64,000 bases of DNA, from NCBI GenBank assembly GCA_003586115.2, contig QVOM02000115.1:3303973-3367972 (forward strand), read 5' to 3'. Below the pieces are notes generated by a model. The model was given only the letters and a program-made list of their open reading frames with translations. It made no database searches and had not been told where the DNA came from. Both the position numbers and the translations under genes were made by a program. This document shows, in pieces, positions 36,501 to 51,500 of this stretch (positions within the stretch are counted from its first letter, which is position 1; every line of letters starts with the position of its first letter). Origin of the DNA: Salvator merianae. Taxonomy: Eukaryota; Chordata; Lepidosauria; Squamata; Teiidae.

Positions 36501-39500
36501 TTTTAAAGCTCCTCATCCTTTCATATAGTGTCTCCAATATGCTCTCTCTGCCTGCAGTGGTGAACTCATTCCGTGGGTGTAGATCCTTGTTAACCAAGTG
36601 AACACTAAGCCTTTCCCCCAAAGAGGAGATATTGATAGTCTTGTATTCATTATCTTTGTACTTAAAAGAAGGGCATGCTCAGCAGACAAGATATTGTCTG
36701 ACAGGGGAAAACGGAGTTCATGAAAGGAATGAAATATGAGTGCTGGTATATTTGGAACCTGCATAAAATTGTTCCACAGTGCAGCATATTGTCACGGGTT
36801 TGATTTATCAATATTATTTCAATTTATAATGTAGCCTTCAACTTAAAGCTTTCCAGTCTAGTATCTTTTGTTACGAGAACTCCGCAAAGCCACTCATGTG
36901 TATGAGGGTTTGCACATCCCACGCAGATCTTAAAGATAGGCTTTGGTTTTACAAGTATATAATTAGAGAGCTGAACTGAGAGAAAGGTGTGGGAGGAAGA
37001 TTTAGACTCTCAAATATGTAATTTAAAACATTCATGAAAGAAAAATTATATCTATTACAGAAACAAGGTGTCTGCCAGGATGATAAAGCTGGAGAATTCT
37101 AGTGTGAGGGAAGATAAACCAAAGACTAACAAGCCTGAAATGGAACTTAAGGCTCAGTGGGGCTGACGGCAGCTAGGAAATCTTCTCTTATTAACTGAAT
37201 GGCAATGGTGGCATGGTTGAAAAACACGATCAACTTTCTGTGAATTTTTCCACCCCTTCAAGTCTCCCAGATAGCAATGAATTAGCTGGGAGCCCCTTTC
37301 TTCCTCTGGCCATTGATTAATAGTATCAAACCGGCCAATGTGGAATGAAATGGGCTCAACCAAAGCTATTACTGTCCTTTTTATCCCTGACCTTTTTCTG
37401 GACTACTATCTCCTAATGCCTGAAGGTTGCAGGAGGATTCCTTTTTATACTCTTGAGAGAATGTTTTGTTGGGTGCTCTAAGATCTAGAAATCTATCTGA
37501 AGTGTCAGGACCCATGAATTGAGAAAACTCATGGTTCGTAGGTTAAATTTCTACACACTTTCAGTGGTTTTGCCCAGCTGGGGAAGTTAACAGAGGGACT
37601 TGGGTTTGGGATCAGTCACCTTCTTTTCCAGGGAAAACTCACAAAAGCCAAACCCACCCCAGACTCTCTGCAAAGATTACTTTAGCTCCCCGGAAGTCAT
37701 CACACTTTAGGGTTCTTCCCAGGAACCATGCCAATGATTAGGGACAAATGCTTGTCCGTTCTCTCCAGCTTAGCTGCCTTACCCCAGTCCTTTATGCTGG
37801 GAAAGGACCCTTTGGTCAGACCCTTAGATCAGATTCATTAGACTAGCCTAAACAAACTTGTAATTCAAGATATCTAATCTCATATCCACCTGCAGATACT
37901 GACACTGGCTATCTTGCAGGCCACCAACTCAGGCACAGAGCTGCTGGAAAGTTTGGTTTTCTCTCTCACCTTACTTAGAAATAAGCCTCATTGATTTCAG
38001 TTGGAACTCTTGAATGATGGTACAGTTGTTTTTTTGTATATTACAGGGTTCCATTCTTACCAGTCATTTTAAAGGAAGTGTTCTCAGTCAATATTTCTGC
38101 CGCTTCTGCTTTTGAAGCACAGTTTTGGTCTAAATAGCTCAAATTATGCAAGAGAGATCATGTTTTACTGACTACATTAGAACAGAACCATGCTATATAG
38201 AACTGTGCAGTAGAAGAGTCTATTCTTGGCTTGCAGCCTTAGTTTTTCTAGTGAACAGTAGGTGAGCTGTAGCAGTATATATCACCTGCAAATATAATAA
38301 CTGTGAATTGGAAGGATAACAGTGATTTGATATGTTCTTGGTTTACTTACTACCATTATTTATTTTCTTACTCCTTTCTTTTTTGCAAGGGCCATGAATT
38401 TGCTCCACGAAGTGTTGCCATAGTAGGTCATTCTATGGGTGGTCTTGTTGCAAGAGCATTGCTGACGCTTAAAAATTTTAAGGTGGACCTCCTCAGTGTC
38501 CTAGTTACTCAAGCTACACCTCATATTGCACCTGTAATGCCTTTAGACCAATATCTTACTGGTAAGTTTTAATTATTATTTAAGTTTATATCCTACTCTT
38601 TAGTCAAGGGTTAGAGGCTCAGCGTAAATCACAAGCGTTAGTGGTTATGGCAGTGCTTTGGATATACAAATTGTGTTGGGTTTAGTCTTTCCTTTTCTTT
38701 AATAATTTTGTTTGGTGATTCTGAATAGGAAAGTTGCTATTTTTAATTCACACAGGTATCAAGAATCAATGATGGCAGAATAATTCCAGAATTATTGTGA
38801 CTAATACATTTCCTACAGCACTGGAAAATGACTGGACTTGAGCTTTAATAAAATTATGGTAGATTAGGAAAGTGCCATGATAGATTTAATGGACAACTTT
38901 GTTGCCTCTTGGTGATACTTTTTGGCATGAAATACTACTTTATATAGCCCTAAAACTATAATCAAGAAAAGTAATGAAGGATATATAACAATATTAATTT
39001 GATTTTTTTTTAATATAGAAGTATATCTTTATAGAGCATGCTACATTTGCAAATGTATTAGGCCTGCTTTAGTAGGAGCAAAAGCTATGAGCGATTCTGT
39101 TGTGTTAGAAGATAAAAAAGCAGCACCTCTGTCCCATCTTATCAAGGATTGAAGCATGTTTATCTGTACAAACTTTGCTATTAGAAAACGTGCTGGAATA
39201 TGCTAGTTTTCATGGTACACTTTTTAGTATGTCATGTAAATGTAATGGCACATGGAGACTTAGTGTCTGGGGTCAAACATGGATTATTGATAATGGGGTC
39301 AAGGATGTATATCTTATTTTTTGGATGTTTGAAATTTGTTGTTTGACAAGATAAAAAGTCACATAAAAGGTGCCAGCCTTTCTCAGTAAAATCATCACAC
39401 CTATCTCTGTGAGAGAGGTTTGGTTCTTTTGGCAAAAAGTACTGTGTGTGTATCATTTTATTTCTTTTCTGTGAGTCCAGAGTTTCTCTAAACAGCTCTG

Positions 39501-42500
39501 TGACAACCTGAGGTTTGGGAAATTGGCAGCCTAGATTTGAATTTATGGGCGTTTCTGCACTTACCTTAATTCTGGATCAGATGACTCTGTAGTCCTGTTT
39601 AGGGTGCCTTTCATCTGCACATTAGTGCAGATAAGATAAGCTCTGCTGCCTGTTAGGATGCTCTGTTGGGAGGCTTCTGATCTGGATCACTGATGAACCT
39701 GATTAAACAGATCTACTTATGTACTAGCAGGGGGTTATCTGTATCACGGAGGTGTACAGACGGTGCATGCCTCCATCTTCTGGTTTACTGGGGACCCATT
39801 TTGGGGGCACAACAAAGCATGCTGCTGAAAATGGGTTCCCGGGGGGCTCTAAGATAAGGAACTTTAGTTCCTGGCCGTTGGAGCTTGTGAAGGCTGGCTC
39901 CAAAACTCATGCAAGCTTCGGAGCTGATGTGGCAGCAACATTGTTTTATTTCAAGCCTTGCCATGATCCAGACCAGAGGGCATTGCTGCTGGATTAGCAT
40001 GATGGCAGGTAAGTGCAGAAACGCTCTATGTTGATTCATTTCTCTGTAGCTTTGGCTGTACAGTACAGTAGAATCTAGATGGCAGGACTGGGATTAAGAT
40101 TCAGAGAAAATTTAGCATTGAATACCTTCAGCATATCGGTAATGTGTCATGACACTTTGAACCTCTTTCTGCTTGCATCTGCCTGCTTCTTGCACACCTT
40201 GAATAGGAGGTGGATGGGATGAGAACTGTTTAAACAAGGTTGTGAGGAAAATCAACAGCTGAAATTGCCTTGTGAAGAACCAGTGAAGAAGCCCTAGAAC
40301 AGTCTTGTGAACAACTGTCTGTTAATATACAGAGCTTTTGAAAAGGGAACAGTTTGCTCTGGTGATTTCTAAGCTGATAGAATATTGGTTAGGACCAATT
40401 AGTATGACCTAACAAACTACGAAATGTGACTGCAAATACTGAAAGAGGATAATGGATGAAATATCACAGGAATGCAGTTTTTTTTAGGAAGGGGCTGTAG
40501 CTCAGTGGCAATGCAGGCAGCCTGGAAAGCTGAGGATTACTGATTTGATCCCCAGCCTCTCCTCAGAAGTAGGCAATGGCAAACCACTTTGGTATCTCTG
40601 CCGAAAAACTGCAATAAAGGTGCCCATGCAGGCAACCAGGAGTCAGCCACGACTCAGTGGTACCCCAACAATTTTGGTTAGCTTGACATTGACCTGAAAT
40701 ATGGAGCTGCAGAATGCTAAAATAAAAGTTTTATATAACTTCTGTTACAAATACAAAAGCACTGTGATCTCCTTGGTTTGCTTTTGATAATTAATTGTGG
40801 GCATTATGTGTTAAAGGCCATGCTCTGGGTTTTTAGTTGTTTTGGGGAAATTAGCTTTTGCCCAGGCATTTAGACCTTTTTGGGGATCGATTTCTCGGTT
40901 ATGGTTTTAATAACGCTAAATTGACATAGAAAATGCAAATAAAGAGAAGGTAATCCTTGAAACGAATGGTGCATCTTTATTATAACCCAGCAAAAAGATT
41001 GAAATCCAAAGAAATAGCAATAAGCAATGTAATTTGTTAGAATCAGCTAGTTTCATAAGTAGGATAGGTAGTTTGGCATTTAGAAAAGGAAAAGAGAAAG
41101 GCTTGGCTCCAAACTAAGTAAGGAAACCTAGTTAGTGAGTGTAAAAGGGGTAGAAAGGCGGGGGGGGGAGAAAGAGAGAGGGAGAGTCTGGAAGAAGCTA
41201 GCAATGGAGACTAGAGAAGGTTCCTAGCACTAAAGGGATAAATCTCACCCATCTGTAGTCTCCTCCAGGTAAAATCTTCATCAGGCCAGAAAGGAAAATT
41301 TGGGGGGAAAAGATGCATAAGTCTCTTGCAGGCAAAATGGGTGAAAAATCAGAGAATGGGATGTGGGCGAGGTTCCACAACCCTTACTCCTTTAGAAACA
41401 AAAACAGCTCTTTTGCCAAAGGGCATAGAGAGAGATATGGAATCCCTCTTTTAGTGAAATCAGCTCAAAAAGGAAAATAAAGGAAACTGCAAGCAAGCAT
41501 TAGGATCAGGCAGCTTCTTAGAAAAATCTGTTCTCTCTCCATTTCAGGAGGGGAGTAAAATCAGCTCTCAGCCAAGGTAAAAATGGCGCTGAGATGTTCT
41601 CTTCTTCCTCTGCTCCATGATGTCTCTTCTCCTGCTCTTCTCCTAACTCAGCTCCTGCTAACTCATACAGTAGAGTCTCGCTTATCCGTCCTTCGGTAAT
41701 CCGACATTCTGGATTATCCGACATTGCAGCTGCTTGGGGGCGTGGCTGTAGGCATTTCCGCGCCCCAGTCACGCCCCCAAATAGCGATGCGTGAGAGAGG
41801 GATCGGAAACGTCGGAAAAATCAATGCGAAGGGAAGCCTTTTGCTGCGAAGGTCTTCTCTTCGCCTTGATTTGTCTCCGTTTCCGATCCCTCTCTCTCCC
41901 CCTAGTCTGTCAGTGTGCGCGCGCACTGACAGACTAGGGGGAGAGAGAGGGATCGGAAACGGAGACAAATCAAGTCAAAGAGAAGACTTTCACCACAAAG
42001 GTCTTCTCTTCGCCTTGATTTCAAAAACTTTTCATAGACCCTCCGGATTATCCGACGGTTTCGGCTATCCGACTATCAGCCCGCCCGTTTATGTCGGATA
42101 GCCGAGACTCTACTGTAGTAAAACCCTGAACTTTTGATATTCTTTTTCCCAAGTAGAAAAAGGAGGAAACTTCCTTGAGCTGAGCAAAAATGTGAGTTTT
42201 TTCATGTAGACAAGATAAACAAATAACTACATTGACTGATGAGCTTAAATGGTGCTGTTTGCATTCTTAATGAGAAGTTCTCAAGGTGTAGGTTTGAACA
42301 ATGGACTAGTTGATGGCCAAATAGTTGCCCAAGCTTTTGTTAACCATTAATGCATAATTTCCTGAGCTGACTCTCAGCAGCCAGGTTAACTTATTCAAGA
42401 GATAAGCAGAGGAAAACAGGGTCCAAGATTCTGGTCAGATTCCCTGTATTTATATAGTTATATTTCATAGGATCCATGCCAATCTGTACATAGTTGTGCG

Positions 42501-45500
42501 CTCCAGTTTCTGTATGGCATGGCTACAAGTGTCTGCGTTACATATGCTACTGTAAATAGTTTGGGGATAGAATGTTGGGGAGTAGGTGGTAACTGTCAGC
42601 ATAAGCAGATGGGAAGAATGTTGATTATTTTGTTCTTTGAGGCAAGCGCTTAGTATTTTAGATCTTATATATATGTATGTGTTCTAATTGCTCTTTTTTC
42701 CTGCTGGTGCTGCGTGCACTTCACTTTGACAGAACTGGGACACTAAGCAAGGCTGCTCAGTATCATACAAATAGCAAAGTATAGTGAAATGACTTGTATC
42801 TGTCTTAACTTAGACCTTGACTAATGGAAGTGTTTCAAGAAAATAAAGAAATTTAATAACTGTGCCAGTTATTTTTTTTCAAATGCTCTTGATCCAATTT
42901 GCTTTATGTAGGAGTTTTTTCTGTTAAGAATTTAATGGCTGAAAAATACTTTAACTAATGTCATATATCTTTACCATGAGCTTCATCCTTATACCCTAAG
43001 GAACAGAAAGCTAGCAAATATCAAATATAAATCGTTGTTAGCGTTGGGCTGACATGAGTATAAACTAAGAAGAAAAAGGAAGAAGGAATTCATAGATATA
43101 GTTGCCATGGTGATTGTGAATTTAATTCTGGCGACCAGAATTTGAAAACAGTGACCTAACTAGAAGCAGCTGTGCTATTTTGTTCTTTTTTTCTAAAACT
43201 TAAAAGTTTTTTCAATGTCTTTCTTCAGTCTGTGTCCTTTTATTTGTTACTCTCTTGTCTTCTCAGTGTCCATCTTATTTTCCCTATTTTTGTCCTCTGT
43301 GCTTGGCCTTTCTTTTTAAATCTACTTATTTCTTGCATTTTTTCCCCAACTTTATTGTTAAAGTAAAAACTTACAAGACTGAACAACAAACTAGGTGAAT
43401 AACACAGTGGAATATTACAATAGACAGATACATTCCTTATTCCGCCCACCCACCCTACACATAGTGAATATCTCTATAAGGTTAAAGTGAATAATATTGA
43501 TTAGAGTAAGCTAAATCCTGCTATTACATCCAGGTTAGGATAAAAGACTTTTCTAGTACATTCATTTCTAGCAAATTATGAATGGCATCCAACAAAGGTG
43601 ACAAAATATGGAAAAAATTATTTCTTTAATCACCTGATATTTTTACGTCTTTGGGCTCCAATTCATTCACTTACCTTGACTGCCCAGATCAGCTTGTACC
43701 ATTCGTTTCAACCTATACTATCTAAATATTTCCTGCTTCTAGTGATTACCAATTTGGCTGAATTTAATAAAAAGTGCAAGAGTGAAAGAAGTGGATTATT
43801 TCAATTCAGGTTCTGACAGGATCTCACAATAGTCGTATCACAATAGTCTGTTTTTTTAAAAAAAATAATACTATATATTTCTATGGCGTGTATATTTGAG
43901 CATGTATTGAGCTAATTCTCAAATATATACCAAGAATTGTTGTTGTTGATTTATGAAGTTTTTTTTTTTAATCTATTGATTTTGAAACCTTTTGATTTTT
44001 GTTGTTGTTTCAGAATCCATATTTTATCTAGACAGAACAGAAATTGCCATGCTGTCTTTCTGTGTCAAGGAAAGGCTGTGAAATTGCATGTCAAAATAAA
44101 AGCATTTTAATGTTGGTAACATCCACAGAACAAATACTAGCAAATTAATAATGAAGTCAATATCCCTTTCCAGATTTTTACACTGCTGTAAACCATAAAT
44201 GGATTTCGAAGGCTCAAGAAATAAGCAATCTGACGACTCTTTCGGTGGCAGGAGGATTTCGAGATTATCAAGTTCGTACAGGATTGGCTTTTCTGCCCAC
44301 ATCAAATCATCATAGCAGTGCCTTATCGGTTGTGGTAAGATAAGCATCTGTCCTTGAAATTAATAACTATAAAAAATCTCACTTTTGAGACGTGTAGAAA
44401 TTCCAGTTCTTCATTAATTAAGCAGTTTTTACTCATAAAAGATTGTGCTGTGAGATAAGCAATAGCAATGGGAACTTGCTATTTGCTTCATGAGCCATTT
44501 TCACAGAATGAGTTGGGCTCATATAATATGGGGTAATTGTACTTACTCTCTGTAGATGTGTAAGTTGGTGATCTGTAATCCAAGAATTCTTGTGCATCCC
44601 AAATAATTCCTTTGAAAAGGGGACTTTTCTCTAGAATGATGGATGCTTAATTCTAGATGAGAAATTCAACCTTAGTGGAAAGAGTGACTTTCATTAGCAA
44701 ATTAGTAGAAGGAGTCTGTGAGAGAGGGAAACGTAATGAATGGATTTTATCAATCTCAGTTCATTAATGTTTAGTGCCACATCTCTTTTTCTGAAGTATA
44801 ATATATCATTCAGAGAGGAAAGGGGATGTCATCAGAAGTCTTACTGCAGGTAAGTCTTAAAGTAAATGCTTGGATTATATCTATAGACTATGGAAAGCAT
44901 GTTGATGAAATGGAAGGGAAGGAGGCAAAGAATTGCTCAGTTAACTTTGTGTCTATGAGGCTAATATTAGCTTGCATATTTCAAACTACAGCTCTCTATT
45001 TTAAATACTGGACCAGATGCTAAAAATGGATATTATGAAATATAAATGGCTTGTTATAATGGGAAGCTTGTTATAATGGGAGCCAAAAGTCCAGCAGGGC
45101 TTGGATAAGCTATCACTTATAATCTTTAATCGTGGTTAAGTTTCTAATAATATTTAATGCTTGTTTAAAAAATAATACAAATCCTTGATTGCTTTTTTAA
45201 CAGAGTTCAGCTGTTCCCCAAGTCTGGGCTTCAACAGACCATCTCTCTATAGTTTGGTAAGCATCGTGAACTGTTTTACATATTACAATTAGCATTTTGA
45301 TCTACTTCTTTGATTTATTTCATTTTGTCTAAATTTTTGCAACTAATTCTTCTTTCTGATATTAATTTACAGGTGCAAAGAATTGATCTTGGCTACTGTT
45401 AGAGCATTTTTTGATCTTATTGATGAAAACACGAAACAGGTTTGTGTTTCTTGAAAATTGTACATAATCTTTGCAGAGGAAAATGGTTACAGTGCAGTGA

Positions 45501-48500
45501 TTTGCAGTGATTTTGAATTGTAATTACCAAAGTTGTTAATGTTCATGATTTTACTAGTCCATATGACAAGGTTAACTTGTAATATCCGTGTACTGTATTG
45601 AACTAATTCTTCTTTAATTTTGTGTTAATTTTTAGATAACAGAAGATGCACAAAAGAGAATGATGGTGTTGCACCATCACTTTTTGAGGCATCCAGCAAA
45701 ATTATTTCATGAGAGATCTGAAACTGCTGTTGAACTAAGAGGTGAACATCTTTTTATACAGTACAGATTCCAAAATCAAGAGTAATAGTCAATCCAGTCA
45801 ATACATTTGACATTGCAGCAAGGTGAAAATAGCTTTATTCCATTGTTTGACTTGTGAACCCCAGTGGATTGCTAGGATATGACAACTGGTTCTAGTAATT
45901 CAGAAAGAGAGAACAAGCTTTTCTTACCTATATTTTCATGGGTTAAGGGGCTGGTCCTGTTAAATCTGATAATTCCATTACCGCACCATTACGTGTAGAC
46001 AAAACACAACAGGCATCTGCTTTCATTTCTCACGTTCTGGTGGGGGCATGGCAGAGGAGTTGTGGCAACTGTAAGCCATGTTTTCATGCATTAGAATCAT
46101 GTCCCAGTCCATCATGTGCCAGTAGGTGACAAAAGCAGGCACAAGTGATGCTTCCAATTACCATACCATATCTCTATTAAAATGACCGAAACAAAAGCAC
46201 ATCCCTAATGTATGACAGAGATACCACCCCAGGATAGTTACTGGAAGTCCTGTGGCTTCTGAGAGCTAATACTGTATTTGATTATTATGGTTGCTTAAAC
46301 CTCACTAAGTGCTGAGAAGAGAGGTAATAACTGTAATGAAAATCCTGGGACATTTCTCTGTAGACCAGCAAATAATAACTGGTAGCATGTGCATGAACTG
46401 CTAACTGTGACTGAGGCACCCTGGTTAGTTTGGATGGAAATCAAATGGAAGTGTATGATAGGTTGAATCAAATGTGATCTGACCCCAGTTCCAGCTGAAC
46501 TGGTTCAGCAGCACTGAGGTAGGTGGCAAGGAAGAGATTCCCCATCAGTAACCTGTGTAATGCTGTATAAGAGAAGTCACTCAATTCAGCTATGAACTGA
46601 TAGTTGGAGTGTTGGGTTTGTATGAGGGGCAACTCCCTGCTTAGCTTGTTCTGAAGCTCCCTAGCTTATCCTCTCTCTCAATTGCCACTCCGCAAAGTCA
46701 CTGGCCCTTTCTGCACTTGGACTTGTTCCAGATTATATCTCAGAATAGGGACCTGCCATCTGCATGCTAGTGCAGACTATGGTAGACCCTGGGCAAGACC
46801 TTTCATAGTTTGCACTAGCATGTGCATAGCAGGTCCCTACTCTGGGATATAATCCACAATAAGGACAAGTGCAGAAAGGGCCACTCTGTCTGCTTTTCAG
46901 CACTGAAACAGATGGGTGCTGCTTAGGGTCGACAGAGCTGTTCTCCAACCAGACCCAACCAGCTTCGCAGTGAGAGCAGCCTTTTTTTTTTCTATGTGGA
47001 AATAGTTTAGCTGAACCAAGACAGCACTTCTGTTCAGGTGGCTGGCTCAGTAATTTTTTGTGACTCATGCATAGCTAACAACACTTTCACTCTGAGATAT
47101 TTCCCTTTCATCCCTTTGTTTTCTTTGGGCAACTTTCTCAAAATTGTTGATGTTGTAAAAGAGAGTTGCTGTTTTTTTTTTGGGGGGGGGGCAGATAGGA
47201 GGAGAGGAGAAATTTCATTCCTGAATTTGTGAAGAATTGTTTTTCTTGTTTTCAGGAACTTTAATATGGGTACAGATCAAAACTTCCAAGTGGTCGTATA
47301 CAGCGTACAATGTAAGTTATATTTTTTAAAAAATATATTTTCAGTCATCTAATGATATAAGAAGCTGGCTTTATGCAAAGTTAGATTCTCCAGGATTTCA
47401 GGCATGGAATGATGCCAGAGATTAAACCTACATGCTCTGCTACAGAACTATCATCCATTCTTAAATGAAGAGTGCATTGTATTGGTGTTTGACCACATCT
47501 CTTCCCAAACCTGATCCAGCGCTCTTATACCTGCAGTTTCATGTCATTGTGCTTTTGTCTTTTCCCAAACAGGAGTCGGATGGAAAATATTTTGTTTTTC
47601 CTCTTTCAAACCATCGAAAATCATACAATCATGTCTTCTGTCAAAACAGTATGTTGGTGAGAAAATGATTTGCTTTCAAATGTAACTTTGAATACTGTAC
47701 TTAATGGTTTTCATTTTCATATACTTTATTCCTTTCCATTGTTATAGAATATAGCACTCTAGTTCAGTGTTGCTAAGCCTGGGCCTGTTTGCACTTTCCA
47801 ACGTAGAACAGGATAATTATCCTGTTCTATGGTGGAACAGACTGTGAGGCCATACAACAGACTGGCAGCAGGATACCAGCATTCGCAGTGTGAATGCTGG
47901 TGTCCTCCACCATGACAGCAGCCAGGAAGTTTCTGGCTGCTGCCATAGCGACTGGCAACACGGAGTGATGGTGTAGGCATGGCCCAGCTACTCTGCATTC
48001 GCAACGCACTGTACCGGGAGCAGTCCAGCTGCTCCTGGTACAGCTGTGGAGCATGATTTTGTGATCCACAGCAGGTAGTGATTGGGAGCAACTGTAGTCT
48101 GCTCCCGATTGCCAGGGCCTCCACGTGGTGCAGCGGCACTTGACGAGTGAGTGTGCAGAAGGGCCCCCTGTGTCCTAAGGAGAATCTAGCCATGTATGGA
48201 GGGATTGGGAGTGAGATATTTTTACCCTCTTTTTCAGTTTTGTGAATCTGGTTTCAGCAAAGCATTTGTGATTTCTAACTATTTTTATGGCATCCCAAAC
48301 CGGAAACTGGTTCCAAACTGGTTCTTTTCTTTTCTGTTCAGTTTACATATCTTGGTTTGAGTGTCAAAAAAAGCTGTGGTTTAAAAATCCAAGTAATCTT
48401 GAAAAAGTTAGGCATGCAGAGGGTGTGGGGAAGAAGGAAGAATCATCTATATAGAGTAACATTCCTGTGCCAATAATTTGGTTTATTGATCTGTAATGCC

Positions 48501-51500
48501 TGAACCAAGACTGTGCAGAGAGGAGTCCAGAGCAAGATGGGGTCAACAGCACACTTCTAAAGAGAAATTTTAAGGAGATTAATAAAGGGATGAAAAGCTA
48601 GGTCTTGGAGCCATTGTATCAAAATGTGACCAACCCAATATATGGTCGAGCCCACAGCAGTTTTAGGGTTGTGCAAAACTGTGGCTAAATTACCATGATT
48701 AGAAGGTTATTAGGGCCAGGACAGGCTTCAGTTGGCCCCAAACTGTGTGTTGTCATTCAGTGACATCATCATGTGATGCTGCTAGATGAACTTTGACTTG
48801 CCTCCTCAGGCTGCATCCATGAGGGTCGGAGAAGGAGCAGGTTTATTAAGGCCTGCACCTAACTCCTAGGAGACTTCACAAATTGTTCCAGCTAGCAAAC
48901 TGCAGTCCCAACTTAGAAGATGTGATGTTGTTTCAAACTATTTGAAAGTTTTGTACATTCGTTTCTCACTGCTGTTGATTTGAAGTAATGTTGGTATTCT
49001 ACCAAGTTCTTAACTGTATCCTAGTCCTAACCAGACACTTCTTGAATTCACACAGATGAGAAAGCCATAGTTCTTTTGCTCTGCTTATTTCTAAGATATT
49101 GCAGGTAGAGTTTTTCTAATGACTGCATAAACGTTCACTACTTTTGAGAATAGATAAATGGGCTGAGAGTTCCAAGAACAGTTGCTTTTAAAAAGTAATG
49201 TCTTTAATTAAAGCATTTCATTTCACCATTCCTTTCATATAACAGGACACCAATAGCTGGATCTATGGTTGTATAAACAGCACCACATCTATGTGGTAAG
49301 TACACACATTTTGTTTAAAAAAGAATTTTGTATAAATGATTGCTTTTTTTAAAACATTATTGAAAATAAGTGGGAATTTTATCCCATCTTATACCAGAAG
49401 TCTCAGGGCTCATTATTCAGCATAAGAACATAAGGAATGCTCTGCTAATCAACAAATGTACCATGTGGTCCAGTAGTCTGTTCTCACAGTGGGAACTAGT
49501 TTCTTATGGAAGACCATACACAGGACATAAGTACACATGACCCAGCTGGCACTGTAGAGAAAACTACGATTGCCTTGCTGAAAAGAACCAACTGGGACAC
49601 CACACTAATTAAGAAATTAAAATCAGAAGATAGCTGTCCACCAAGACTCTGCTCTGCACTGAAGATAAACAAACGAGGAACATCATTCTTTTTCACAGTC
49701 AGCTCAATTGGCTCACCAGATTACAGGATAGCACAACATCAAGCTAGCCTGCTGTATTTGCTAACTGGAAAGTCTGAACTGTACATTCAGAACTTTGCCA
49801 GTTTGTTCAGAAGATTAAGCACATCAGATTAAAGGACCCAGACATTGAGTCACCAGTGTACCCCTGGAGACACCCTAAGGATGCTGGAAGCTCATTTCAG
49901 ACGTGAAGAAATAGAATTCTTCAGATATTGTCTCATGACAAGTTACTTCCTAAGGAACAGCGAATACTACAAACAAAAGGAGGGAGTACCCATGGGGAGT
50001 CCACAGAGCCCAGCTGTTGCTAACTTCTTCATGAAACAAAACAAGGCCTTGACAAGTATAGTACACAAACCAAGCCTATGGTACAGGTATGTTGAGGACA
50101 CATTTGCTATCTGCCTGGTGGCAATGCATCAGGTTCCCCATAGAAAAGGAAAAGGAAGAGCAGCTACCATTCCTAGATATTCTAATAAGAAGGAGACCCT
50201 CAGAAGAACTGGGGTGCTTAGTAAATAGAAAACCTATGCACACAAGTAAATACCTGAATGCCAACTTGAGTTCATTATCCTGCACACAAAAGGACAGTAG
50301 CAAAAATTCTAATGGAGAGGACCAAAATAATTGTGGAACTGGAATCTCTAACAGCTGAAACAGAACACCTCAGAGAAGCACTCATAACCAATGGCTACTA
50401 CAGCATTGATATCCACCAAGTCACTAACCCCCTCAAAACCCAGAAGCAACCAAAACAGAAAGAAGAAAATGGCGAAAGCAGAGCATTCCTACCTTACATC
50501 CAATGGGTGACAGATCACATAGGTAAATTATTAAATAGAGAAGGGATTGGAACAGTCTTCAAACCAACTGCAAAAACTGGCCAGATATTGAGACTAGCCA
50601 AAGAGAAGCTTGCTCCCATCATACTCTAGGAATTTACAAAATACCAGCTGAATGAGGAAAGGTTTACATAGGGATGGCCATTCACACAATAGAGAAAAGA
50701 AAATGTGAGCACAAGAGACTTGTACAACTCATGCAAAGTGACAAATCTGCAGTAGCAGAACACGCATGGACTGAAAGACACAACATTCCATTTGAACTCA
50801 CAGAAACAGTAGCCAGAGTTAAGGGGTTCCATGAATTGGCTACAAGAAAGTCCATTGAAATAAAACAACAACCGTATAATTTTAACATATATCAAGGACT
50901 GTTCCTCAGCAATACTAGGAAGCTCCTCTTCAGAAACAAACAAAACAGGTCATTAACAGCAGAGGAAACTGTAAGGGCACAAGGCCAGCAGCCACTCAAC
51001 AAGACAACAACCTATCATTAAGGATTATGCTAATGGGCAGTAGCCAGGAACAGACTAGCAACTCATCCTTAACAGCTACACCATCAAGCACAACAACCAG
51101 GAAAGAAATAAGGACTCATTGTTAACAACCACATAAAAGACCAATAGCCAGGAGCAAAACAACCCAATTACATGCAACCAACCTAACAATCATTCACTGG
51201 CTGCTATAAAAAGGGTGACAAGGTCCATGAGACCATCGATTCCATTTGACTCTTCTAGCAGTCATATCCTCTGAGGATGGATATCCTTGCTATAACTGAA
51301 AGCTTAGGTTCAAAGCAGAACTATGGAACGCGGCATAACATAGATTATTGTTTTGTTGAGTGGTTGCTAGTTTTCTGCAGCATGAGATACTGTCCAGCAG
51401 CTGGACAGTAAAAACATACTGCTTCCTGTGTCATAATATCCATCAGGGTGGTTTATAGTTCTGTACTTTATGAACTGGTCTAAACCCTTTTTGAAGCTTC

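Larger units (their letters stand above)
38562..44173 (+). other. PGAP1: PGAP1 intron 4, 5.6 kb
   Basis: Contains a Harbinger-type element (39549), a SINE (40494) and a Tigger-like element with a long palindrome (41668). A G-run tract lies at 41160-41168. The stretch 43330-43500 looks like an antisense LINE tail, but this is weak. The rest is featureless. Confidence 0.7.

Noticed and set aside
49506..51021. Host gene related to reverse transcriptase
   Set aside because: Multiple frame changes, an internal TGA and the RT/GIY-YIG order show a dead Penelope-like element.
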